A DNA stretch of 8,855 bases, taken from Rhizobiaceae bacterium. Its GTDB lineage: Bacteria; Pseudomonadota; Alphaproteobacteria; Rhizobiales; Rhizobiaceae. The DNA lies in NCBI GenBank assembly GCA_014380965.1, contig JACMIV010000255.1, positions 1-8,855 on the forward strand, read 5' to 3'. A program made the position numbers and the translations under genes. The notes under the pieces are model-generated. The model did no database searches. It was not told where the DNA came from and saw nothing but the letters and a program-made list of their open reading frames with translations. Positions 1 through 6,262 of the stretch are shown piece by piece; the first letter of the stretch is position 1, and the number at the start of each line of letters is the position of its first letter.

Positions 1-599
1 AGCGAAAAGTAGACGACGATGGTCGCGGTCCGCTCGGTCTTCACGAGGCGGCGGATCTGGATCATCGCGACGGCGGCGATGGCGGCCGAGCCGAAGGACG
101 CGAGGATGCCGATCGTGTCGGCGTCGGGCGCGCCTTCGTCGAGAAGCGTGAGGTTCGGCAGCATCACGACGAGGATGCCGAAGAGGCCGACGACGACCGC
201 GCTCCAGCGATAGAGGCGCACCACCTCCTTCAGGAAGATCGCGGCGAAGACGACGGTGAGGAGCGGCGCGCCGTAGGAGATGGCGATCCACTCGGGATAG
301 GGCAGCCGCGTCAGCGCGAAAAAGCCGAGCGACATCGACGTGACGCCGATGACCCCGCGCCAGATATGACCGGGAAGATCGTCGGTCTTCAGGGCAGTGC
401 CGAGATCGCCGAGCCAGGAAAGGTAGAGAACGACGGGGATCAGCGCGAAGAAGGAGCGGAAGAAGACGATCTGGCCGGCAGGGATGCCCTCGCCGGCGGA
501 TTTGATCGAGGTCTGCATGCCGACGAAGACGAGGACGGAGACGATCTTGAGGAGGATGCCCTTGGTCGGGTTCGATTGGAGGCCGGGGGTGGAGTCCAT
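1..599 (-). CDS. EamA/DMT-family membrane transporter (3' part missing)
   Basis: Drug/metabolite transporter superfamily protein of the inner membrane; members export or import small metabolites, and the substrate here cannot be told. The first 199 codons are present and the frame is still open at the left edge, so the C-terminal part (about a third, given the usual ~300 residues) is missing. Hydrophobic helices are visible at about residues 14-31, 41-63, 80-98, 103-125, 131-152, 162-181 and from 191 on, fitting the ten-helix DMT plan. The first EamA repeat shows the typical IVFFRSFFAL stretch (44-53) and a proline-containing helix ending in FLKE (122-125). The ATG at 599-597 is chosen because GAAAGG lies 11 bases upstream (616-611) and no earlier start fits. 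The coxL-like gene upstream on the same strand ends 318 bases away, so a separate promoter is likely, though I see no convincing -35/-10 pair. Family assignment is firm; specific function is unknown. Confidence 0.88.
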   Translation of the reverse strand, partial: MDSTPGLQSNPTKGILLKIVSVLVFVGMQTSIKSAGEGIPAGQIVFFRSFFALIPVVLYLSWLGDLGTALKTDDLPGHIWRGVIGVTSMSLGFFALTRLPYPEWIAISYGAPLLTVVFAAIFLKEVVRLYRWSAVVVGLFGILVVMLPNLTLLDEGAPDADTIGILASFGSAAIAAVAMIQIRRLVKTERTATIVVYFS

Positions 600-620
600 G
601 GAATGCGAGGCCTTTCGAGA

Positions 621-654
621 CAACGGCCGAGGATGCGGACACACCCGGCCGTTG
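621..654. promoter_or_regulatory. Perfect 9-bp inverted repeat in transporter leader
   Basis: CAACGGCCG (621-629) is exactly complementary to CGGCCGTTG (646-654), with a 16-base loop between them. It lies 21 to 55 bases upstream of the transporter ATG on the minus strand. It could be an operator for a dimeric repressor or a hairpin in the 5' leader. No T-run follows it on the minus strand, so it does not look like an attenuator of the classic type. What is seen is the symmetry; the regulatory role is inference. Confidence 0.4.
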
Positions 655-708
655 AAGAGAGTGCTGCGGCGCCTTTGCACCGCCAAACCAAGTTTGCCAA
701 CCTTGAAG

Positions 709-850
709 GTTCGTCATCCCGGACTCGCCCCGGGATCCATTCCAAGCCTTCGAACGAGGCAAAGTCGGTGGACCCTCCCTCGCACCCTGACCCGACTTGG
801 CAGTGGTAAGGCCTCGGCATGGATCCCGCGTCAGGCCCGGGAAGACGAAC
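709..850. repeat. Alphaproteobacterial interspersed palindromic repeat
   Basis: The left arm (709-743) and the reverse complement of the right arm (816-850) match at 28 of 35 positions without gaps, sharing GTTCGTC, TCCCGG and CGGGATCCAT blocks. The two arms enclose 72 bases. Each arm also folds on itself: ATCCCGG (716-722) pairs with CCGGGAT (730-736), and TCCCG (824-828) with CGGGA (838-842). The GTCATCCCGG...CCGGGATCCAT theme is one I know from intergenic repeats in many alphaproteobacteria; membership of a named family is not claimed. Such elements lie between genes and may fold in the transcript. The mismatches between arms suggest an ageing copy. Confidence 0.75.
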
Positions 851-882
851 GTCGCGGGCGGTGCTCGTGGTTGGTCACGCTT

Positions 883-900
883 TCGGCCGCTGAAGGCCGA
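883..900 (-). terminator. Weak hairpin after coxL-like gene
   Basis: TCGGCC (883-888) pairs perfectly with GGCCGA (895-900) around a 6-base loop, 17 bases past the stop codon of the coxL-like gene on the minus strand. No T-run follows on that strand (AAAGCG instead), so intrinsic termination would be poor. The position suits transcript-end processing or a weak terminator. Confidence 0.3.
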
Positions 901-917
901 CTTGATGAGCCAAGCCC

Positions 918-3218
918 TCAGGCGCCGGCGTTCAGCACTTCCCAAACCCGCAGCGGCGTTGCCGGCATGTCGAGATGGCCGGCGCCGACGTTGCGAAGGG
1001 CGTCCTGAATGGCATTCATCACGGCGGGTGCGGCGCCGATCGTGCCGGCCTCGCCCGCACCCTTGATGCCCAGCGCATTGGTGGTGGAGGGGACATTGCG
1101 TGTACGGAAGTCGAAGAAGGGGAAGTCCGTCGCGCGCGGCATGGCATAGTCCATGAAGCTTGCGGTGACGAGCTGGCCTTCCGCGTCGTAGACGGCGTTC
1201 TCCGTCAGCGCCTGCCCGATGCCTTGCGCGACGCCGCCGTGGATCTGGCCGGCGAGCAGCATCGGGTTCACCGTCACGCCGAAATCGTCGACGATCGTGT
1301 AGCGAACGATCTCCGTCGAGCCCGTCTCGGGGTCGATCTCGACCTCGCACACGTGCGTGCCGTTCGGATAGGTCGCCTCGGTCTGCTTGAACTCGCCCAT
1401 GGCCTTCAGGTCCTCGGCGCTCTTGGCCGTGGCGGCAAGGGCAGAGAAGTCGATGGCTCGGTCGGTGCCCACGACGCGGGCGACGCCGCCCTCGAGCTCG
1501 ATGTCGCGAGCCGACGTTTCGAGCTCGTCGGCGGCAAGCTTCCTCAGCTTGTCGGCAAGGCTTTCCGATGCCCTTCGCACCGAGACGGCGCCGAGCGGGA
1601 TCGAGCGCGAGCCCCCCGTTCCGCCGCCGGTCGGCGTGTGGTCGGTGTCGCCCTGGAGGACGTCGATCATGTCGTAGTCGATCTTCAGCGCCTCGCCGAC
1701 GAACTGGGCATAGGCTGTCGCATGGCCCTGCCCGTTCGACTGGGTGCCGATCTTCAATTCGACGCGGCCGGACTTCATGAGCTCGACATAGGCAGGTTCC
1801 GAGCCCGGAAAGGCGCAGGCCTCGATATAGGTCGCAAGGCCGATGCCGCGGATCTTGCCCGCCGCTTTGGCGCCCTCGCGCCGCGCCTCGAATCGCGTCC
1901 AGTCGGACTGGCGGAGCGCTTCGGTGAGATGCCCGGCGAAGTCGCCGGTGTCGTAGAGGCGGCCGATCGGCGTCTTGTAGGGGAGCTGGTCCGGCTTGAT
2001 GAAGTTCAGCTTGCGGATGTCCTCCCGCGCCATCCCGAGTTCCACCGCGCACTGGTCGACGAGGCGCTCGATGAGATAGGCGGCCTCTGGCCGGCCGGCG
2101 CCGCGATAGGCGTCGATCGGCACGGTGTGGGTGTAATAGCTGTGGCACTCGACGTCGATCGCGGGAATGTCGTAGAGGCCCGTCGCCATCGACATGCCGA
2201 ACCAGGGGATGATCGGCCCGTATTGCGAGGCGTAGGCGCCGAGATTGGCGTGGAGGTCGATCTTGAGGCCGAGGAAGCGGCCGGTCTCGTCCATCGCCAT
2301 GCGGGCGGAGACGAGGTTGTCGCGGCCGTGGGTGTCGGTGACGAAGTGCTCCGAGCGGTCCATCGTGTGCTTGACCGGCGCTTTGAGCCGCTCGGCCGCG
2401 ATCAGCACCAGCGCGTGCTCGCGGTAGAGGAAGGCCTTGGTGCCGAAGCCGCCGCCGACGTCGCGGGTGACGACGCGAATCTTGTCCTTGCCGATCTTGA
2501 GGACGCTCTCGGCGAGCGTGTCACGCATGCCGTGGACGCCCTGGCTGCCGGTCGTCAGCGTATATTGGCCCGTGCCTTCCGCATATTCGCCGACGGAGGA
2601 GCGAACCTCCAGGTAATTGCAGACGAGGCGGTTCTGGACGAGATGAATCTCGGTGATGCGCGCGGCTTCGATGAAGGCCGATTCGGTCTTCGCCTTGTCG
2701 CCCTCGTGCATGTGGCCGGCGACGTTCGAGCCGCGGTTCTCCCAGACGAGCGGCGCGCCGTCCGCTCGCGCCGCGCGAATGTCGGCGACGACGGGAAGCG
2801 GGGTGTAGTCGACCTCCAGAAGCTCGGCGGCGTCGACCGCCTGCACCCGCGTCTCCGCGACGATGAAGGCGACTGCGTCGCCGACATGTCGCACCGTATC
2901 GCGGCAGAGGATCGGCGTGTCGCGCGTCTCGAATGCCGTCCCGTCCGACTGCTTGGCGAGCGCCTGGCATGGCAGTTCGCCGAGATCGGCGATATCGGCA
3001 TGGGTCAGGACGAGCCGGACGCCGGGCGCGTCGAGGACGGCCGACAGGTCTCCGATCGTAAAGGTCGCGTGGGCGTGCGGCGAGCGGACGACCGCTGCGT
3101 GGAGCAGGCCCTCGCGCGTCTCGTCGTCGGTGTAGCGTCCGGCGCCGCGGATGAAGGCGTCGTCTTCCTTGCGCAGCGCGGAGGCCCCAAGGCCGAACTT
3201 CGGCGTCATGATGGTCAT
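918..3218 (-). CDS. Form II CoxL-like molybdenum hydroxylase large subunit
   Basis: Large, molybdopterin-cytosine-dinucleotide-binding subunit of the xanthine dehydrogenase / aerobic CO dehydrogenase family; 766 residues, a normal length. Order of parts: an N-terminal a/b hammerhead domain (about 10-125), then the two molybdenum-cofactor domains (about 145-370 and 395-750). Visible motifs are DVGGGFGTK (253-261), AYRGAGR (370-376), GTQSNGQGHATA (491-502), QIHGGVAQGIGQ (658-669) and KGAGEAGT (719-726), whose Glu-722 is the expected catalytic base. AYRGAGR is the published form II signature; true form I CO dehydrogenases carry AYxCSFR, so CO oxidation should not be assumed. The enzyme probably hydroxylates or oxidises some aldehyde or heterocycle in the cytoplasm. 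It would need an iron-sulfur and an FAD partner, and neither is encoded next to it. Start: ATG at 3218 with GAAGGAG 10 bases upstream; the in-frame ATG at 3209 is less well placed. Family firm, substrate unknown. Confidence 0.92.
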   Translation of the reverse strand: MTIMTPKFGLGASALRKEDDAFIRGAGRYTDDETREGLLHAAVVRSPHAHATFTIGDLSAVLDAPGVRLVLTHADIADLGELPCQALAKQSDGTAFETRDTPILCRDTVRHVGDAVAFIVAETRVQAVDAAELLEVDYTPLPVVADIRAARADGAPLVWENRGSNVAGHMHEGDKAKTESAFIEAARITEIHLVQNRLVCNYLEVRSSVGEYAEGTGQYTLTTGSQGVHGMRDTLAESVLKIGKDKIRVVTRDVGGGFGTKAFLYREHALVLIAAERLKAPVKHTMDRSEHFVTDTHGRDNLVSARMAMDETGRFLGLKIDLHANLGAYASQYGPIIPWFGMSMATGLYDIPAIDVECHSYYTHTVPIDAYRGAGRPEAAYLIERLVDQCAVELGMAREDIRKLNFIKPDQLPYKTPIGRLYDTGDFAGHLTEALRQSDWTRFEARREGAKAAGKIRGIGLATYIEACAFPGSEPAYVELMKSGRVELKIGTQSNGQGHATAYAQFVGEALKIDYDMIDVLQGDTDHTPTGGGTGGSRSIPLGAVSVRRASESLADKLRKLAADELETSARDIELEGGVARVVGTDRAIDFSALAATAKSAEDLKAMGEFKQTEATYPNGTHVCEVEIDPETGSTEIVRYTIVDDFGVTVNPMLLAGQIHGGVAQGIGQALTENAVYDAEGQLVTASFMDYAMPRATDFPFFDFRTRNVPSTTNALGIKGAGEAGTIGAAPAVMNAIQDALRNVGAGHLDMPATPLRVWEVLNAGA

Positions 3219-3228
3219 GGATTTCTGG

Positions 3229-3235
3229 CTCCTTC
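3229..3235 (-). promoter_or_regulatory. Ribosome binding site deciding the coxL-like start
   Basis: GAAGGAG on the minus strand, 10 bases before the ATG at 3218. It favours this start over the upstream ATG at 3317, which would add 33 Arg-rich residues with no family similarity, and over the ATG at 3209, which would leave a 19-base spacing. Confidence 0.75.
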
Positions 3236-3409
3236 GACGAGCGACGGGCATGGGACGAGGGAGACGTCCGAAAGCTTCGACGCGAGCCCGGGACGGGCGA
3301 AAGTCAGGCATCCACATTTATTGCGGTGCGCGGGGAACGTCGAGACCGGATCGTCGTAAGGACCCATGCATTTCGTGCGATTTCGACGGATCGGGCCGCG
3401 TCGCGACGA

Positions 3410-3438
3410 TTTGGCAAAGCCGCCCCGCCGGTCTATCC
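3410..3438 (+). promoter_or_regulatory. Candidate housekeeping promoter of pepN
   Basis: TTTGGC (3410-3415; TTGGCA if read one base later) is followed after 17 bases by CTATCC (3433-3438). This resembles the rhizobial sigma-70 pattern CTTGAC-17-CTATAT. It would start transcription near 3445 and give a leader of about 35 bases before the pepN ATG. The divergent coxL-like gene must have its own promoter in 3219-3478, but no convincing pair is visible on that strand. Confidence 0.4.
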
Positions 3439-3463
3439 CCAACATAGAGACCGACGACTGCCC

Positions 3464-3470
3464 AGAAGGA
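3464..3470 (+). promoter_or_regulatory. Ribosome binding site deciding the pepN start
   Basis: AGAAGGA, ending 8 bases before the ATG at 3479. The open frame runs back to 3326, but the extra 51 residues are Arg-rich, overlap the probable promoter and have no counterpart in PepN proteins. Confidence 0.75.
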
Positions 3471-3478
3471 CGCTTGCC

Positions 3479-6130
3479 ATGCTTCGCACCGACGAGGGCC
3501 GGACCATCCGGCTTCAGGATTATAGAGCCACGGACTTCGCAATCCCGTCCGTCGACATGCTCGTCAAGCTCTTCTCGGATCGCACGGACATCCTCACGAC
3601 GCTCACCGTCGAACGTCGCGACGGAGCGCCGCGCGACGCGGACCTCGTCCTCGACGGCGACGAGTTGATGCTCGCCTCGGTCGCGATCGACGGGGTCCCG
3701 CTATCCGCAGACCGCTACGACGCGACCCCGCAGCAGCTCGTGATCCGAGACCTTCCGGCAAAGGGCCCCGTCACGGTCGCGATCGGCACGCGCATCGATC
3801 CGGAGGCGAACACCAAGCTGATGGGCCTCTACCGCTCGAACGGCGTCTGGTGCACCCAGTGCGAGGCCGAAGGGTTCCGGAGGATCACCTACTTCCTCGA
3901 CCGGCCGGACGTGCTCTCGACCTACCGTGTTCGGATGGAGGGCGACCTTGCCGACGCGCCGGTGCTTCTCTCGAACGGCAACCCCGGATTGCGTGGCCTG
4001 CTCGACGACGGCCGGCACTTCGCCGTCTGGGACGATCCTTTCCCGAAGCCCTCCTACCTCTTCGCCATCGTTGCCGGCGATCTCGACCGGCTGGACGACC
4101 ACTTCACCACGATGAGCGGGCGGCGCATCGCGCTCGCGATCTACACCGAGAAGGGCCGGGCCCATCGGGCTCTCTACGCCATGGACGCCTTGAAGCGCTC
4201 GATGGTCTGGGACGAGCGCCGTTTCGGCCGCGAATACGATCTCGACGTCTTCTCGGTTGTCGCCATTTCCGACTTCAACATGGGCGCCATGGAGAACAAG
4301 GGGCTCAACGTCTTCAACCACAAATACGTTCTGCTCGACCCGGAGACGGCGACGGACGCCGACTATGCAGGCGTCGAGACCGTCATTGCGCACGAGTATT
4401 TCCACAACTGGACCGGCAACCGCATCACCTGCCGCGACTGGTTCCAGCTCTGTCTGAAGGAGGGCCTGACGGTCTATCGCGACCAGGAATTCTCGGCCGA
4501 CGAGCGCTCGGCGGCGGTCAAGCGCATCGCCTCCGTGCGCGGGCTGAAGGCACACCAGTTTCCCGAGGACCAGGGGCCGCTGCAGCATGCCGTCCGGCCG
4601 AAGGAATATCGTGAGATCTCGAATTTCTACACGGCCACCGTCTACGACAAAGGCGCAGAACTCGTTCGGATGATCGAGACGATCCTCGGGCCCGACAGAT
4701 TCCGGGCCGGCATGGATCTCTATTTCAAGCGCCACGACGGCGAGGCCGCGACCATCGAGGACTTCATCGCCTGCTTCGAGGAGGCCGGGGCCGCCGACCT
4801 CTCGCAGTTCGCCCTCTGGTACGACCAGGCGGGCACGCCGACGCTGCAGGTCGAGGAGACGTTCGATGCCGCGGAGGGGCGGCTGACGCTCGGTTTTACC
4901 CAGCAGCTCGCCAAGGGCCCGGCGGGTACGGGAACGCTGCCGCTGCACATTCCCATCCGCTACGGCCTCGTCGGGGCGAACGGTCAGGACATCGACGCGG
5001 TCCCCGCCCACGGCGCGGAGGCCGGGAACGGCGTCATCCATCTCCGGGACTTGGCGGAGAGCGTCGTCTTCGAAGGTCTCGGCGAACGGCCCTACGTATC
5101 GCTCCTGCGCGACTTCTCCGCCCCTGTCGCCTTGCGTTTCGCGCAGCGGGACGGCGACCGGCTGGCCCTGGCAAGGCTCGATCCCGATCCCTTCAACCGC
5201 TGGCGCGCCCTCTCGGATATCGTCGGCGACGTGCTGGAAAAGGCGTCGCAGGAGGCCCGTAGCGGGGGCACGGTCGCCCTTGCCCCGGAGATCGCGGACG
5301 CGATCGTCGCCACCGCCACCGACGAAAGCCTCGAACCGGCACTTCGGGCACAGGCGCTATTGCTGCCGAGCGAGGCGGACATCGCACGACTTCTCGGCGA
5401 CAATGTCGATCCCGATGCGATCCACCTTGCCCGTACGGGGGTGATACAAGCGATCGGGCGTCGCGGCGAGGCACAGTTTAGGCCGCTTCGCGACAGCCTC
5501 CTCGACCCGAACGCGCCCTTCTCGGCAGATGCAGCAAGCGCGGGCCGGCGGTCTCTCTCGAACGTCCTTCTCGATTTTCTGACCGCGGCCTCCGGCAAGC
5601 CGGACCTTGCCGATGCGCAGTACCGGAGCGCCCGCAGCATGACCGACCGGCTGGCGGCGCTGACGATCCTCTGCCACCGCTTTCCGGGGAAACCATCGAC
5701 CGATGCCGCGCTCGGGGATTTTTACGCACGCTTCGAGAGCGATGCGCTGGTCCTCGACAAGTGGTTCTCGCTTCAGGCGACGGTGCCCGGTCCGGGCGCG
5801 TTGGCCACTGTTCAGACCCTCGCGCGCCACCCGAAATTTACCCTCGGCAATCCGAACCGCGTCCGGGCCCTCATCGGCGCGTTCGCTGCCGGCAATCAGG
5901 TCGGCTTCAACCGGCCGGACGGCGCGGCCTACGATTGGGTTGCAGAAATGATTCACTCCCTCGACTCATTGAACCCCCAGATCGCCGCCCGCATCGCCAC
6001 CGCGTTCCGGTCGTGGCGGTGCTTCGAACAGGGGCGCCGGGAGAAGGCCCGCTCAGCTCTCGCACAACTCTCTGAGCGGAAAGATATTTCCGTCGATCTG
6101 CGCGATATTGTGGAAAGGTCTCTCGGCTAA
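3479..6130 (+). CDS. pepN: Aminopeptidase N (M1 zinc metallopeptidase)
   Basis: Removes N-terminal residues from peptides in the final steps of cytosolic protein turnover; no signal peptide is present. The protein has 883 residues, close to E. coli PepN (870), and motifs sit at matching positions. The exopeptidase motif GAMEN is at 269-273. The zinc site HEYFH (305-309) is followed after 18 residues by the third ligand Glu-328 in KEGLT. Glu-306 is the general base and Tyr-389 in TVYDKGAE is the transition-state tyrosine. Domain order by comparison with the E. coli enzyme: N-terminal beta domain (1 to about 200), thermolysin-like catalytic domain (to about 450), Ig-like domain (to about 555) and a C-terminal helical domain to the end, typical of proteobacterial PepN. 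The start at 3479 is fixed by AGAAGGA 8 bases upstream. The kinase gene follows in the same direction after 132 bases with no visible terminator, so read-through is possible. All key residues are intact. Confidence 0.97.
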   Translation: MLRTDEGRTIRLQDYRATDFAIPSVDMLVKLFSDRTDILTTLTVERRDGAPRDADLVLDGDELMLASVAIDGVPLSADRYDATPQQLVIRDLPAKGPVTVAIGTRIDPEANTKLMGLYRSNGVWCTQCEAEGFRRITYFLDRPDVLSTYRVRMEGDLADAPVLLSNGNPGLRGLLDDGRHFAVWDDPFPKPSYLFAIVAGDLDRLDDHFTTMSGRRIALAIYTEKGRAHRALYAMDALKRSMVWDERRFGREYDLDVFSVVAISDFNMGAMENKGLNVFNHKYVLLDPETATDADYAGVETVIAHEYFHNWTGNRITCRDWFQLCLKEGLTVYRDQEFSADERSAAVKRIASVRGLKAHQFPEDQGPLQHAVRPKEYREISNFYTATVYDKGAELVRMIETILGPDRFRAGMDLYFKRHDGEAATIEDFIACFEEAGAADLSQFALWYDQAGTPTLQVEETFDAAEGRLTLGFTQQLAKGPAGTGTLPLHIPIRYGLVGANGQDIDAVPAHGAEAGNGVIHLRDLAESVVFEGLGERPYVSLLRDFSAPVALRFAQRDGDRLALARLDPDPFNRWRALSDIVGDVLEKASQEARSGGTVALAPEIADAIVATATDESLEPALRAQALLLPSEADIARLLGDNVDPDAIHLARTGVIQAIGRRGEAQFRPLRDSLLDPNAPFSADAASAGRRSLSNVLLDFLTAASGKPDLADAQYRSARSMTDRLAALTILCHRFPGKPSTDAALGDFYARFESDALVLDKWFSLQATVPGPGALATVQTLARHPKFTLGNPNRVRALIGAFAAGNQVGFNRPDGAAYDWVAEMIHSLDSLNPQIAARIATAFRSWRCFEQGRREKARSALAQLSERKDISVDLRDIVERSLG

Positions 6131-6132
6131 TT

Positions 6133-6212
6133 GACTCTGCGGAAAGTGCTTCGTTCACGCCTTCTCAAGCTATGGACAAGGTGATTCGCGTCTGATCAGA
6201 TTGAAGTGATTC
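6133..6212 (+). promoter_or_regulatory. Cluster of GANTC sites upstream of the kinase
   Basis: Three GANTC sites lie in this 132-base gap: GACTC at 6133-6137 and GATTC at 6183-6187 and 6208-6212. Two more lie just inside the pepN end (5950-5954, 5963-5967). GANTC is the target of the cell-cycle methyltransferase CcrM in alphaproteobacteria, and its methylation state times several cell-cycle promoters in Caulobacter. The first site overlaps TTGACT (6131-6136), a good -35 box, but no good -10 follows at 16-18 bases. The last two sites sit inside an 8-bp direct repeat. Sites are seen; regulation of the kinase by them is inference. Confidence 0.5.
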
Positions 6213-6213
6213 G
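6181..6213 (+). repeat. GTGATTCG direct repeat flanking a palindrome
   Basis: GTGATTCG occurs at 6181-6188 and again at 6206-6213, 25 bases apart start to start. Between them lies the perfect 10-bp palindrome TCTGATCAGA (6191-6200). The arrangement lies 50 to 82 bases upstream of the chosen kinase start and could be an operator or paired activator site. No known consensus is recognised. Confidence 0.35.
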
Positions 6214-6248
6214 GATGTGCGGCGTGCCGGATCGACGCGGGGTCAATC

Positions 6249-6255
6249 GAGAGGT
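6249..6255 (+). promoter_or_regulatory. Ribosome binding site deciding the kinase start
   Basis: GAGAGGT, 7 bases before the ATG at 6263. The alternatives, GTG at 6206, ATG at 6215 and ATG at 6359, have no comparable purine-rich site at a useful distance. Confidence 0.6.
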
Positions 6256-6262
6256 CTGTTGG

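Larger units (their letters stand above)
600..917. other. Intergenic region between coxL-like gene and transporter
   Basis: A 318-base stretch without a credible gene. It holds the leader of the transporter with a perfect 9-bp inverted repeat (621-654), a short A/T-richer segment with a small CAAAC/GTTTG hairpin (684-696), an interspersed inverted repeat (709-850) and a hairpin just past the stop of the coxL-like gene (883-900). Short open frames cross it on both strands, but they run through the palindromes and have no ribosome binding site or recognisable domain. Confidence 0.7.

Noticed and set aside
709..850. CRISPR array
   Set aside because: There are only two arms, in inverted orientation and imperfect, with no series of equal spacers.
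918..3218. True aerobic carbon monoxide dehydrogenase
   Set aside because: The active-site loop reads AYRGAGR, not AYxCSFR, and coxS and coxM are absent nearby.
3219..3317. N-terminal extension of the coxL-like gene to the ATG at 3317
   Set aside because: The 33 extra residues are Arg/Pro-rich and unlike the family; a good ribosome binding site sits before the ATG at 3218.
975..3359. A 794-codon open frame on the plus strand opposite the coxL-like gene
   Set aside because: It mirrors the codon pattern of the GC-rich real gene, has a composition of repeated Asp/Arg/Val/Gly with no domain, and runs into the divergent promoter region. The minus strand has all the family motifs.
3326..3478. N-terminal extension of pepN to the ATG at 3326
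   Set aside because: The extra 51 residues are Arg-rich and cover the likely promoter; AGAAGGA is placed for the ATG at 3479.
3701..5041. A 446-codon open frame on the minus strand inside pepN
   Set aside because: It is fully covered by pepN, which carries intact zinc and GAMEN motifs; the antisense protein has no recognisable features.
6172..6195. Seven-codon open frame (MDKVIRV) before the kinase as a leader peptide
   Set aside because: There is no ribosome binding site, no codon run suggesting attenuation and no paired hairpins.
6206..6262. GTG start of the kinase at 6206
   Set aside because: There is no ribosome binding site, the start lies within the direct repeat, and the extra residues add nothing recognisable.
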